Origin: Pseudomonas sp. BN411
Lineage (GTDB): Bacteria; Pseudomonadota; Gammaproteobacteria; Pseudomonadales; Pseudomonadaceae
Direction: 5' to 3'
Length of the DNA: 64,000 nucleotides
Assembly (NCBI RefSeq): GCF_029871235.1
Contig: NZ_SSOM01000065.1
Span: forward strand, 1-64,000
Under the pieces are notes generated by a model. It had not been told where the DNA came from and did no database searches. It saw nothing but the letters and a program-made list of their open reading frames with translations. Both the position numbers and the translations under genes were made by a program. Below, in pieces: positions 49,307-57,805 of the stretch (positions within the stretch are counted from its first letter, which is position 1; each line of letters begins with the position of its first letter).

Positions 49307-50956
49307 ATGAGCCTGCACGAGTTCGCCGAAACCCATGAAGTCATCAACCAGGTGCCGCCATTGGATGGCGCCAACCTCTATCGCGTCGACCTGCCGCTGC
49401 AGGAGTGGGTGCGCCGTTACCAGGGCGGCTGGGCCGAAGGCCGCCTGGACAGCTACGGTGCGCTGGCTGGCGGGCCGCTGATGGCGGCAGGCTTCCTCGC
49501 CAATGAGAACAAACCGGTGTTCAAGAGCCATGACCGATATGGGCACCGCATCGACCTGGTGGAGTTCCACCCGGCGTACCACGAGCTGATGCGCGCCTCC
49601 ATCGAGAACGGCATCCCGTCCATGCCCTGGACCGATCCGCGCGCCGGTGCCCAGGTGGCCCGCGCCGGCCTCAGCTACCTGCACAGCCAGGCCGAAGCCG
49701 GTACCGGCTGCCCGCTGACCATGACCTTCGCCAGCGTGCCGGCCCTGCGCCTGCAGCCGGATATCGCCGAGAAATGGCTGCCGAAGATCCTTTCCACCGA
49801 GTACGACCCGCGCAACCTGCCCATGGAGCAGAAGACCGGCCTGACCATCGGCATGGCCATGACCGAGAAGCAGGGCGGCACCGACGTGCGCGCCAACACC
49901 ACCCGCGCCCATCCGGTGGGTGTTCCGGGGCCGGGGCAGGCCTACGAACTGGTCGGCCATAAATGGTTCTGCTCGGCGCCCATGTGCGACGCCTTCCTCA
50001 CGCTGGCCTACACCGACAAGGGCCTTTCCTGCTTCCTGCTGCCGCGCCACCGCCCGGATGGCAGCCGCAACGAGTTCTATATCCAGCGCCTGAAGAACAA
50101 GCTGGGCAACTGGTCCAACGCCTCCAGCGAGGTGGAGTACCGCGGCGCCCTGGCCTGGATGGTGGGCGAGGAGGGGCGTGGCGTACCGACCATCATCGAG
50201 ATGGTTGCGCTCACCCGCTTCGATTGCATGATCGGCTCCAGCGCGCTGATGCGTCAGGCGTTGACCCAGGCCGCTCACCACTGTGCCTATCGCAAGGTCG
50301 GCGGGCGTGTGCTGGCCGAGCAACCGCTGATGCAGAACGTGCTGGCCGACCTGGCCCTGGAAAGCGAAGCCGCGCTGGCGCTGACCATGCGCATGGGCCG
50401 CGCGCTGGACAACGCCCACGACGAGCAGGAAGACAAGTTCGCCCGTCTGGTCACCGCCGTCGGCAAGTACTGGATCTGCAAGCGCGCCCCCGCAATGATC
50501 AACGAGGCCGCCGAGTGCCTGGGCGGTGCCGGTTATGTCGAAGACACCATTCTCCCGCGCCTCTACCGCGAGGCGCCGGTGAACTCCACCTGGGAAGGTT
50601 CAGGCAACGTGCAGTGCCTGGACGTTCTGCGGGCCCTGTCCAAGGAACCGGGCGTGCTGGATGTCCTCTTCGCCGAGCTGGGGGATGGCCATGGCGATGC
50701 ACGTCTGGCGTCCTTCATCGGCAACCTGAAGAAAGGCTTTGCCGACACCGCCGACATCCAGTTCCGCGCCCGTCAGCTCACCGAAGACGTGGCTGTGGCG
50801 CTGCAGGCCAAGCTGCTTTTGGAGGCCGGCAACGCTACTGTTTCCGACGCCTTCATCGACAGTCGCCTGGCCGGTCATGGCCGTGTCTACGGCACCCTGC
50901 CGCGTGGCGCGGATGCCGAGGCGCTGTTGGCGCGCAGCACCCCGCACCTGGCCTGA
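49307..50956 (+). CDS. Acyl-CoA dehydrogenase of the AidB-like subgroup
   Basis: A 549-residue flavoprotein, longer than ordinary acyl-CoA dehydrogenases (about 380-400) and close to AidB (541). TIGMAMTEKQGGTDVRANTTRA is the FAD-contact block. EMVALTRFDCMIGSSALMRQALTQAAHHCAYRKVGG and AECLGGAGYVEDTILPRLYREAPVNSTWEGSGNV fit the AidB group. AidB itself is linked to the adaptive response to alkylation, but many relatives are of unknown substrate. It starts one base after the TetR gene. Confidence 0.9.
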   Translation: MSLHEFAETHEVINQVPPLDGANLYRVDLPLQEWVRRYQGGWAEGRLDSYGALAGGPLMAAGFLANENKPVFKSHDRYGHRIDLVEFHPAYHELMRASIENGIPSMPWTDPRAGAQVARAGLSYLHSQAEAGTGCPLTMTFASVPALRLQPDIAEKWLPKILSTEYDPRNLPMEQKTGLTIGMAMTEKQGGTDVRANTTRAHPVGVPGPGQAYELVGHKWFCSAPMCDAFLTLAYTDKGLSCFLLPRHRPDGSRNEFYIQRLKNKLGNWSNASSEVEYRGALAWMVGEEGRGVPTIIEMVALTRFDCMIGSSALMRQALTQAAHHCAYRKVGGRVLAEQPLMQNVLADLALESEAALALTMRMGRALDNAHDEQEDKFARLVTAVGKYWICKRAPAMINEAAECLGGAGYVEDTILPRLYREAPVNSTWEGSGNVQCLDVLRALSKEPGVLDVLFAELGDGHGDARLASFIGNLKKGFADTADIQFRARQLTEDVAVALQAKLLLEAGNATVSDAFIDSRLAGHGRVYGTLPRGADAEALLARSTPHLA

Positions 50957-51000
50957 GAGCCTTGCTGCGTTGAAAGCAGGCTCTGTGAACGGGCTCTGCG

Positions 51001-52155
51001 TCAGGCGGCGCGGGTGACGTAGCGGCGACCACTGGTCAGCGCGGTCACCACGAACAGGGCTGCTGCCAGGCACAACGCCAGCGGCAGCCCGTTCGGGCCG
51101 AGCCCCATCAGCGCACCGCTGAACAGCGGGCCGACCAGGCTGCCAATGCCCCAGAGCATGCCCACGCAGGCATTGGCGGTGACCAGGTCCTGGCCGCTGA
51201 AACGTTCTCCGATCAGCACCAGGGCCAGGGTATAGACGCCGCCCGCCACCGCGCCGAGCATCACCAGCGCCGGCCAGAGCAAGCCGGGAACCTCCATCAG
51301 CCAGGGCAGCGCCACGCCGATGGCCAGTGCAGCCACGCCGCAGCACAGGTGCAGGCGGCTGCGCTCGGTCCGGTCGGAAAGCCAGCCCAGCGGCACCTGG
51401 CAGACCATGTCTCCCAGCAGAATCACCGTGACCATGAAGGCGGCGATGCCCACGCCGTAACCGTGGGCGCTGGCGTACACGGGAAACAGCGACAGCACCA
51501 CCGCATCGAAGAAGGCAAAGAACAGCACGCCGGTGCAGAGCGCCGGGGCGACCCGCAGGAAGCCGGCCAGGGAAAAGGTTCGCACGTCATCCTCGGCGGC
51601 CTGCGCCCAGTCGTTCGGCAGGCTGTGCCAGACGAGTGCCAGGGCCGCCAGATTGGCCAGAGTCACGATCATCACCAGCCATGGGCCCTGGGTGCCGATC
51701 AGGCCGATCAGCGCCGGGCCACCCAATTGGCAGCCGGTGAAGCAGGCGGCGTAGAACGCCACCACCTGACCGCGCTTGTTCTCATCGCACAGTTCATTGA
51801 CCCAGGATTCGCCGAGGATCACCGCCACCCCCATGCCGACACCCAGCACCAGGCGCGCCAGGGCCAGCAGGGTTCGCGATTCCGGCAGCCACTCCAGGGC
51901 GCTGGCGCTGAGGGTGCAGAGGACGAAACAGGCGAGATAAAGGGCTCGGCCGGAGAAGCGTCGGCACAACGGATGGACCAGGAAGGCGGCGAGGATCATG
52001 CCAGCCGCCGGCATGGCGCTGAGGACGCCGATTTCCAGCGTGGAGGCGCCGGCGTCCAGCAGGCGCAGGGAAACCAGCGGCAGGGTGGCGCCCATGCCGA
52101 GGCCAATGACCGACACGGCGAAGATCAGGACGCCCAGCAACCAACGATTGTTCAT
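51001..52155 (-). CDS. MFS transporter (YcaD-like)
   Basis: A 384-residue protein with twelve hydrophobic segments. It begins MNNRWLLGVLIFAVSVIGLGMGATLPLVSLRLLDAGAS; GESWVNELCDENKRGQVVAFYAACFTGCQLGGPALIGL and PLGWLSDRTERSRL are MFS-typical loop regions resembling the YcaD/UPF group. It is likely an exporter or solute carrier; the substrate is not readable. It converges on the acyl-CoA dehydrogenase with 44 bases between, and has its own promoter region upstream. Confidence 0.85.
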   Translation of the reverse strand: MNNRWLLGVLIFAVSVIGLGMGATLPLVSLRLLDAGASTLEIGVLSAMPAAGMILAAFLVHPLCRRFSGRALYLACFVLCTLSASALEWLPESRTLLALARLVLGVGMGVAVILGESWVNELCDENKRGQVVAFYAACFTGCQLGGPALIGLIGTQGPWLVMIVTLANLAALALVWHSLPNDWAQAAEDDVRTFSLAGFLRVAPALCTGVLFFAFFDAVVLSLFPVYASAHGYGVGIAAFMVTVILLGDMVCQVPLGWLSDRTERSRLHLCCGVAALAIGVALPWLMEVPGLLWPALVMLGAVAGGVYTLALVLIGERFSGQDLVTANACVGMLWGIGSLVGPLFSGALMGLGPNGLPLALCLAAALFVVTALTSGRRYVTRAA

Positions 52156-52638
52156 TCTCGACTCCTGCCCGAATTGAACGGCCCGGGCCTGGCCAGAAAG
52201 CAAGGAAGACACCCGCGTGCGGACGGGGCGTCAGGGGATTCAGCGAAGGACGAGCCGCAGGAAACGACTCAGGCGCGGAGGGCGGGAGGCGAGAAGGTGA
52301 AGGCGAAGAGCACGCTGCGGCGGCGCTTGAGTTTCGCGTCACGCGGCCAGGTGCGCGCCGACAGCGCCGGATCGGGCTGGACGGGACGGAGCTGGGGGAC
52401 GGGCGGGAACATCAAGTGAGCTTCGGTAGACAACGCGAGGGCGCGCAGTCTAAGTAGCCCGTCGCTCCCGGTCAACGCGGGACGGACGTGCTGCCGGCCG
52501 TCGTTGCGGCTCTATCTGGCACCTGGCCATAGGGGAAAAGCGCCTCAGTCCGCTCGGGACAATGGTTGAAACCGAGGCTGGCTGACTTTCACATCCATGG
52601 AGCAAGATAGGGCCGAGTTCCCTGCCAGGAAGCAGACC
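52156..52638. other. Divergent MFS-amn intergenic region
   Basis: A 483-base gap. It contains a possible short minus-strand reading frame (52269-52412) and otherwise no repeat, terminator or tRNA that I can recognise. The first 110 bases belong to the leader of the MFS gene. The last 100 before amn are less GC-rich and probably hold the amn promoter. Confidence 0.5.
52269..52412 (-). CDS. Possible 47-residue basic small protein upstream of the MFS gene
   Basis: An ATG-started frame of 48 codons, ending in ALRA. The middle is strongly basic (RDAKLKRRRS) and is followed by the hydrophobic stretch VLFAFTFSPP. It is on the same strand as the MFS gene, 113 bases upstream of it. No good ribosome-binding site precedes it. 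It might be a leader peptide or a chance frame in GC-rich DNA. Confidence 0.3.
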   Translation of the reverse strand: MFPPVPQLRPVQPDPALSARTWPRDAKLKRRRSVLFAFTFSPPALRA

Positions 52639-54114
52639 GTGAGCAGCCCGTCGTTCAATGAATTCATCGTCGCCGCCACCGCCGAAGAGGCCGTTACCCG
52701 CCTCTCGGCCTACTACCATCGCGCTACCGATGCGCTGAGTCAGGCACTGAAGCGCTATCTCAAGGAACGAACCTTGCCCAGCGCCGCCGAGCGCGAACTG
52801 TTCCGCTATCCCGAACTGCGTGTCACCTACCACTGCCAGGGCGAGGTGCCGAGCACCGTGCGCGCCTACGCCAAGGTGCAGGTGCCCGGCACCTACAGCG
52901 TCACCGTGACCCAGCCGGAAGACTTCCGTGGCTACCTGCTGGACCAGTTGGGACCCCTCATGGAGGATTTCACCGTCACCGTCGAGGTGGGGGTGAGCCA
53001 GCAGAACATTCCCTATCCCTACGTGGTCGAGCAGGGCGATGAACTGGCCGGTTCCGGCGTCACCGCCGCCGAGCTGGCGCGGGTCTTCCCCAGCACCGAC
53101 CTGTCCGCCGCCAGCGATGGCGTGGCCGATGGCCTGCACGACTGGGACAATTTCGATCACATGCCGTTGGCGCTGTTCGATGCGGCGCGGGTGGATTTCT
53201 CCCTGCGCCGCCTGGTGCATTACACCGGCAGTGACTGGCGCCACGTGCAGCCGTGGATCCTGCTGACCAACTATCACCGTTACGTCGACCAGTTCATCCG
53301 CTACGGCATCGACCTGCTGCATGAAGACTCGCGCTACGTGCGTATGGTGCTGCCGGGCAACGTCGTGGTGGAGCGCGGCATGGACGAGGGCGAGATGCAG
53401 GCCATCGTCGACGGCGTGGTCTGGCACCGCTACCAGATGCCGGCCTACCACCTGATCGCCGCCAACGGCCACGGCGTCACCCTGGTGAACATCGGTGTCG
53501 GCCCGTCCAATGCAAAGAACATCACCGATCACCTGGCCGTGCTGCGCCCGCACTGCTGGCTGATGATTGGCCACTGTGGCGGACTGCGGCAGTCGCAGAC
53601 TATCGGCGACTACGTGCTGGCCCACGCCTACATGCGCCGCGACGGCATCCTCGACCGGGTGCTACCGCCGAACATTCCCTTGCCGGCGTTGGCCGAAGTG
53701 CAGCAGGCGCTGCAGGAAGCCGCCGCCCAGGTCACCGGCGAGCGTGGCGAAGACCTCAAGCGCCGCCTGCGTACCGGCACCGTGCTCACCTACGACGACC
53801 GCAACTGGGAACTGCGCTGGGCCCAGGAGCGACCGCTGATCAACCTGTCGCGGGCGGTGGCGGTGGACATGGAAAGCGGCACCGTGGCCGCCCAGGGCTA
53901 CCGCTTGCGGGTTCCCTACGGCACCTTGCTGTGCGTTTCCGACAAGCCTCTGCACAGCGAGATCAAGCTGCCCGGCTCGGCCAGTGCCTTCTACCAGCGC
54001 GCCGTCAGCCAGCACCTGCGCATCGGCATCGCCGCCCTGGACCTGCTGCGTTCCCAGCTCAACGCATTGCACTCGCGCAAGCTGCGCAGCTTCGACGAGC
54101 CGCCGTTCCGCTGA
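52639..54114 (+). CDS. amn: AMP nucleosidase
   Basis: A 491-residue enzyme that splits AMP into adenine and ribose 5-phosphate. The N-terminal regulatory part runs to about residue 180, then the phosphorylase-like catalytic domain (GHGVTLVNIGVGPSNAKNITDHLAVLRPHCWLMIGHCGGLRQSQTIGDYVLAHAYMRRDGI, AVDMESGTVAAQGYRLRVPYGTLLCVSDKPLH). I chose the GTG at 52639 because AGGAAG lies 8 bases upstream; the ATG at 52597 adds 14 residues without a ribosome-binding site. It is a single-gene unit. Confidence 0.93.
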   Translation: MSSPSFNEFIVAATAEEAVTRLSAYYHRATDALSQALKRYLKERTLPSAAERELFRYPELRVTYHCQGEVPSTVRAYAKVQVPGTYSVTVTQPEDFRGYLLDQLGPLMEDFTVTVEVGVSQQNIPYPYVVEQGDELAGSGVTAAELARVFPSTDLSAASDGVADGLHDWDNFDHMPLALFDAARVDFSLRRLVHYTGSDWRHVQPWILLTNYHRYVDQFIRYGIDLLHEDSRYVRMVLPGNVVVERGMDEGEMQAIVDGVVWHRYQMPAYHLIAANGHGVTLVNIGVGPSNAKNITDHLAVLRPHCWLMIGHCGGLRQSQTIGDYVLAHAYMRRDGILDRVLPPNIPLPALAEVQQALQEAAAQVTGERGEDLKRRLRTGTVLTYDDRNWELRWAQERPLINLSRAVAVDMESGTVAAQGYRLRVPYGTLLCVSDKPLHSEIKLPGSASAFYQRAVSQHLRIGIAALDLLRSQLNALHSRKLRSFDEPPFR

Positions 54115-54129
54115 TCGTGCGAGCTTCAT

Positions 54130-54269
54130 GTGGGGGCGAATTCATTCGCCAAGGGCAGCGCGGCTGCCCCGTAGGTTGGTCCGAGCCCCGCGAGGCCCAA
54201 CGATCGTCGTCTACCCGCGGCCTCGAAGGGCAGGCCTTCGGCCTGCCTGGCGATTGAAATCGCCCCCAC
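54130..54269. repeat. REP-like inverted repeat, type A (diverged)
   Basis: The left arm at 54130-54150 carries GGGGGCGAATTCATTCGCC and the right arm at 54249-54269 is its imperfect reverse complement. Further small palindromes (GGGCAGCGCGGCTGCCC, GGCAGGCCTTCGGCCTGCC) lie within. It is a diverged relative of the element at 4521-4613 and fills the gap between amn and the next convergent gene. Confidence 0.7.
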
Positions 54270-54323
54270 AAGGAATCGCGCCCGGGATGGACCCAGGCGG
54301 CATGCCGGACCTCGATTGGTTCG

Positions 54324-55370
54324 CTACCGCGTCATCGGCGGAATCACCCACTGATACCCCGGCGTCGGCACGCGGAAATCGTCCGCATCCACCTGCCAGT
54401 CCGTCAGCGCCTTGGCCAGGTCGCGGGGCGGGGCGAACTGGCCTTCGTCGGTGAGGTTGAAGGTGCCGAAATGGATGGCCAGGCTGTGCGCGGATTCCAG
54501 TTGCTTGTGGGCCTGGACCGCATCGTCCGGGTTCATGTGGTTGTCGCGCATGAACCAGCGCGGCGCGTAGGCACCGATGGGTAGCGCGGCGAAACGCATG
54601 GGGCCGAAGCGCTCGCGGATCAGACGGAACTCCGGCCCCAGGCCGGTATCGCCGGGAAACAGGAAGGGGCCGTCCGGCGACTCGATCACGAAGCCCATCC
54701 ACAAGGTTTCGTTGGTGTCGCTGCGGGTTCTTGCCGACCAATGCTGCACCGGTACTGAGTGCAGCTTCAGGCCGCCTTCCAGTGGCAGCTCCTGCCACCA
54801 GTCCAGCTCGACGACGTTCTTGAAGCCGGTTTCGCGGATCAGCATGGCATTGCCCAGCCCGCTGACCACCCTGGCCAGCGGAAAGCGCTCGGCCAGGCCG
54901 CGCAGGCTTTCCAGGTCCAGGTGGTCGTAGTGGTTGTGGCTGACCAGGATCAGGTCGATGGGGGGCAACTGGTCCAGTTCCAGGCCCGGCGGATGATGGC
55001 GCCGGGGGCCGACAAAACTGAACGGACTGACCCGCTGCGACCAGACCGGGTCGGTGACGATGTTCAGCCCCCGATGCTGGATCAGCAGGCTGGCGTGATT
55101 GATGTAGGTGATCCGCAGTTCGTCGCCTTCCACGCGTGTGGGCACCTCGGGTGGGGCGGCCGGGCCAGGCTGGTCGAGCCAGTCCGCCTGTTTCTCGCGG
55201 CTGAACTGCCAGCGCAGGAAGGAACGCAGGTCCTTGTGCGGCTTGGGTTCAATGTTGCGAAAGCGGCGGCCGTCGAAATTGTCCGAGGCCGGGCCCCGGT
55301 AGGGCGCGCGGTACTGACCGGCGAGGGTCATCAGGTTGATCAGCCAGGTGGGGCGCAGGGCACGCGACAT
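54324..55370 (-). CDS. Metallo-beta-lactamase-fold hydrolase, NAPE-PLD/UlaG-like
   Basis: A 348-residue protein with the metal motif [15 protein letters not shown] (HxHxDH) and an upstream [47 protein letters not shown], plus [12 protein letters not shown] and [31 protein letters not shown]. The overall order matches the N-acyl-phosphatidylethanolamine phospholipase D-like group (also called RomA/outer-membrane-related in some annotations). No signal peptide. The substrate is unknown; an acyl-lipid or ester is possible. Confidence 0.85.
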   Translation of the reverse strand: MSRALRPTWLINLMTLAGQYRAPYRGPASDNFDGRRFRNIEPKPHKDLRSFLRWQFSREKQADWLDQPGPAAPPEVPTRVEGDELRITYINHASLLIQHRGLNIVTDPVWSQRVSPFSFVGPRRHHPPGLELDQLPPIDLILVSHNHYDHLDLESLRGLAERFPLARVVSGLGNAMLIRETGFKNVVELDWWQELPLEGGLKLHSVPVQHWSARTRSDTNETLWMGFVIESPDGPFLFPGDTGLGPEFRLIRERFGPMRFAALPIGAYAPRWFMRDNHMNPDDAVQAHKQLESAHSLAIHFGTFNLTDEGQFAPPRDLAKALTDWQVDADDFRVPTPGYQWVIPPMTR

Positions 55371-55448
55371 GGTGCATTCTCTTGCGGCTGGGAGGCAGTC
55401 AACCTAGCATGCCTCTCCCATTCCCATACCGCCAACCCGTTTCCAGGC

Positions 55449-56081
55449 ATGTCGCGCCCAACTCGCCCCGTCCGTCCCGCTTCCCGCCGCCCCGGTCCCG
55501 CCGCGCCACGCCGAGTGGCCAAGGCGCCGCCGGCCGAACCGCGCCTGCTGCTGTTCAACAAGCCCTTCGACGTCCTGACCCAGTTCAGCGATGGCGAGGG
55601 CCGCGCGACCCTCAAGGACTACATCCCCATTCCCGGTATCTATCCCGCCGGCCGCCTGGATCGCGACAGTGAAGGCCTGCTGCTGCTGACCAACGATGGC
55701 CGCCTGCAGGCGCGCATCGCCGACCCGAAGCACAAGCTGCCGAAAACCTATTGGGTGCAGGTGGAGGGGGAGCCCAGCGAAGAACAGCTCAAGCAGCTGC
55801 GTGAAGGCGTGGAACTGAACGACGGCCCGACCCTGCCGGCCGAGGCGCGGCAGATCGAAGAGCCGGTGCTGTGGGAGCGCAATCCGCCGGTGCGTTTTCG
55901 CAAGAGCGTGCCGACGGCTTGGCTGGAACTGGTGATCCGCGAAGGTCGCAACCGCCAGGTGCGACGCATGACGGCAGCGGTAGGGCTGCCGACGTTACGT
56001 CTGGTGCGGGTGCGTATCGGTCCCTGGAGCCTCGATGGGCTGGGGTTGGGAGAGTACCGCGAAGTGCCCGCTCAACTCTGA
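55449..56081 (+). CDS. rluE: 23S rRNA pseudouridine synthase of the RluE type
   Basis: A 210-residue RsuA/RluB-family pseudouridine synthase. The active-site block is [17 protein letters not shown] (Asp in RLDRDSEG), with [13 protein letters not shown] and [29 protein letters not shown] following. There is no S4 domain in front, only a basic Pro/Arg-rich tail of about 30 residues, which fits RluE (U2457) rather than RluB. The ATG at 55449 starts this tail. Confidence 0.9.
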   Translation: MSRPTRPVRPASRRPGPAAPRRVAKAPPAEPRLLLFNKPFDVLTQFSDGEGRATLKDYIPIPGIYPAGRLDRDSEGLLLLTNDGRLQARIADPKHKLPKTYWVQVEGEPSEEQLKQLREGVELNDGPTLPAEARQIEEPVLWERNPPVRFRKSVPTAWLELVIREGRNRQVRRMTAAVGLPTLRLVRVRIGPWSLDGLGLGEYREVPAQL

Positions 56082-56127
56082 GCGGCAGGTTGAGCCCGCC
56101 TTGGCTGGCGGGCTCAGGAAAAGGGCC

Positions 56128-56331
56128 TTAGAAGCCTTCGAGGCCGCCGATTACCAGCGTCTTGATGACGAAGCCCAGCACGCCCAGGCCCAGGGCGAGG
56201 AACAGGATCATGGTGCCGAAGCGACCCGCCTTGGACTTCTTGGCCAGGTCCCAGACGATGAAGGCCATGAAGGCCACCAGGCCGGCGATCATCGCCGTCA
56301 TCATCAACTCTTCGAATTTCTCCGGGCTCAT
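56128..56331 (-). CDS. DUF2788 small membrane protein
   Basis: A 67-residue protein with two membrane segments (TAMIAGLVAFMAFIVWDLA and GTMILFLALGLGVLGFVIKTLV) joined by the basic loop KKSKAGRF. This pattern fits DUF2788, found widely in Pseudomonas without known function. It converges on rluE with a 46-base gap. Confidence 0.85.
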   Translation of the reverse strand: MSPEKFEELMMTAMIAGLVAFMAFIVWDLAKKSKAGRFGTMILFLALGLGVLGFVIKTLVIGGLEGF

Positions 56332-56509
56332 CTCGCACCTCGTGGAATGAATACAGGCTGCACCCGCACGGCCGAAGGGCCGGGAGGAAAGCGGGGCGGT
56401 GCGCTTGTGATTCCGTGAGCCGGAGGGCTCTTTATATGAGGCGGGGCCACGCGGGGGTACAGCAAAGCGCGGCGATTATACGCCAAGCGAATCGCCGCGC
56501 GAGGGCCAT
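56332..56509. other. Lrp-DUF2788 intergenic region
   Basis: A 178-base gap between two minus-strand genes. It holds a perfect 11-bp hairpin just after the Lrp-type gene (56467-56500) and a likely promoter for the DUF2788 gene (CATATAAAG around 56432-56440 read on the minus strand). No other gene is seen. Confidence 0.5.
56467..56500 (-). terminator. Hairpin terminator after the Lrp-type gene
   Basis: GCGCGGCGATT and AATCGCCGCGC pair perfectly with a 12-base loop, 9 bases beyond the Lrp-type stop codon. On the minus strand it is followed by TTTGCTG, a short U-run. Confidence 0.55.
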
Positions 56510-56989
56510 TCAGCCGCGCAGATGGCCCAGGGGCAGCTCGGTGCTGCTCAGCACCTGGTTGAGCACGAAGCTCGAACGCACGCTGGTCACCCCCTCGATG
56601 CGCGTCAACTGACCCAGCAGGAACTGCTGGTAGTGATCCATGTCCGGTACCACCACCTTCAACTGGTAGTCAGCCTCCATGCCGGTCACCAGGCTGCACT
56701 CCAGCACTTCGGGGCACTGGCGGATCACTTCCTGGAAGTGCTCGAAGCGCTCCGGCGTGTGCCGGTCCATGCCGATCAGCACGTAGGCGGTGAGACTGAG
56801 GCCCAGCTTCTTGCGATCCAGCAGGGCGACCTGGCGGACGATGTAGCCGTCATCTTCCAGTTGCTTGACCCGCCGTGAGCAGGGCGAGGGCGACAGTCCG
56901 ATGCGTTCGGCCAGCTCCTGGTTGGAGATGCGCGCATCGCGCTGCAATTCGGCAAGGATCTTGAGGTCGTAGCGATCGAGTTTTTCCAT
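56510..56989 (-). CDS. Lrp/AsnC-family regulator
   Basis: A 159-residue feast-famine regulator. Residues 1-60 carry the helix-turn-helix (LDRYDLKILAELQRDARISNQELAERIGLSPSPCSRRVKQLEDDGYI) and the rest the RAM ligand domain (MEADYQLKVVVPDMDHYQQFLLGQLTRIEGVTSVRSSFVL). The Pro-rich SPSPCSRRVKQLE helix is like Lrp and BkdR. The region upstream has two inverted-oriented similar sites (57013-57030 and 57067-57081) and so the gene is probably autoregulated. Its target metabolism is not indicated by neighbours. Confidence 0.92.
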   Translation of the reverse strand: MEKLDRYDLKILAELQRDARISNQELAERIGLSPSPCSRRVKQLEDDGYIVRQVALLDRKKLGLSLTAYVLIGMDRHTPERFEHFQEVIRQCPEVLECSLVTGMEADYQLKVVVPDMDHYQQFLLGQLTRIEGVTSVRSSFVLNQVLSSTELPLGHLRG

Positions 56990-57012
56990 TGCAGCGGCCG
57001 TTGTTTGGTTTG

Positions 57013-57081
57013 ATTGCTGTAAATATTGCTACTTTGGAGATTAATTGCGCAAGTGGCCCTGTGGTGAGCAATATTCGCAAT
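57013..57081. promoter_or_regulatory. Pair of inverted similar sites upstream of the Lrp-type gene
   Basis: ATTGCTGTAAATATTGCT at 57013-57030 and AGCAATATTCGCAAT at 57067-57081 are near-reverse complements of one another, about 50 bases apart. Lrp-family proteins bind such AT-centred dyads in repeated arrays, so these are likely autoregulatory sites. Confidence 0.5.
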
Positions 57082-57275
57082 CATTCGTCGCGCAGCAAGA
57101 CGTAAGATTTCTCTCAGTTTCACGGCCCGGACAGCAAGTCCACCCGACCCGCCCAATCAGGTGCGTCGGCGCCTCCGATCCAACCGGTTCGAGCAGGCCC
57201 CCGGGTCCGCACTGCCCAACCAGGCAGGCGATGAAAGCGGCGACAAAATCGCCAGCACAGGACGAATTTCCCGAA

Positions 57276-57307
57276 GGGGGGCCCGCAGTATGGGGCCTCC
57301 CTTTTTT
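57276..57307 (+). terminator. Orphan rho-independent terminator
   Basis: GGGGGGCCC pairs with GGGCCTCCC (9 bp, one G-U) around an 8-base loop, followed by six T residues. It points along the plus strand, yet the only genes near are on the minus strand. Confidence 0.8.
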
Positions 57308-57326
57308 ATTGCGCGCGGATTGCGGG

Positions 57327-57746
57327 TCAGATCAGCGCTGCCAGCTTCAGCAGCCACCAGGCGAGGATCGCCAGCTGCACGAAGAACCCGGCGAACCGTA
57401 GCCAAACGAACAGCGCGCTGGTGCTGATCAGGTGCGCGATGCTCTGGAACAGGCGCGCGCCCAGCAGCAGGCCGGCCAGCGGATCGGTGATCGCGGTCTG
57501 CCCGGCGGCGATGGCGTAGAGCAGGACCGCCGCTTGCATCGGCAGGTTCTCCAGGGTGTTGGCATAGGCGCGCACCAGGCGCTTGCCGAAGGCGCTGGGG
57601 GTGTTGCTGCCGTCAGCGGCGAAGGCATTGACCTTCATCCGCCCGGCCATCACCAGCAGGCCGCGCTGGTTCACCAGCAGAAACACCAGCAGCAGACTCC
57701 AGGCCGCCAGCCCGAGCAGGGCCGCGGCAGAAGGGGACAGGGGCAT
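57327..57746 (-). CDS. MAPEG-family membrane protein
   Basis: A 139-residue protein with four membrane segments. NTLENLPMQAAVLLYAIAAGQT and LLGARLFQSIAHLISTSALFVWLRFAGFFVQL fit the MAPEG superfamily (membrane-associated proteins in eicosanoid and glutathione metabolism). In bacteria these may be glutathione-dependent or simply structural; the function is not known. The gap to the CDF transporter gene upstream is 59 bases. Confidence 0.85.
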   Translation of the reverse strand: MPLSPSAAALLGLAAWSLLLVFLLVNQRGLLVMAGRMKVNAFAADGSNTPSAFGKRLVRAYANTLENLPMQAAVLLYAIAAGQTAITDPLAGLLLGARLFQSIAHLISTSALFVWLRFAGFFVQLAILAWWLLKLAALI

Positions 57747-57805
57747 TGCGGACTCCTCGTTCTTGTTATGGAACGAGCGAGTCTAGAAGTTTTAGAGCAA
57801 TTGCT

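Larger units (their letters stand above)
56990..57326. other. Lrp upstream region with an orphan plus-strand terminator
   Basis: A 337-base gap. The lrp-proximal 90 bases are AT-rich and hold two inverted ATTGC-AATATTGCT type sites. The rest is GC-rich with several small hairpins (CTGCC/GGCAG at 57212-57227, GGCGAT/ATCGCC at 57227-57253) and ends in a terminator that points rightwards, although no plus-strand gene is present. A small RNA is the simplest explanation. Confidence 0.55.
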
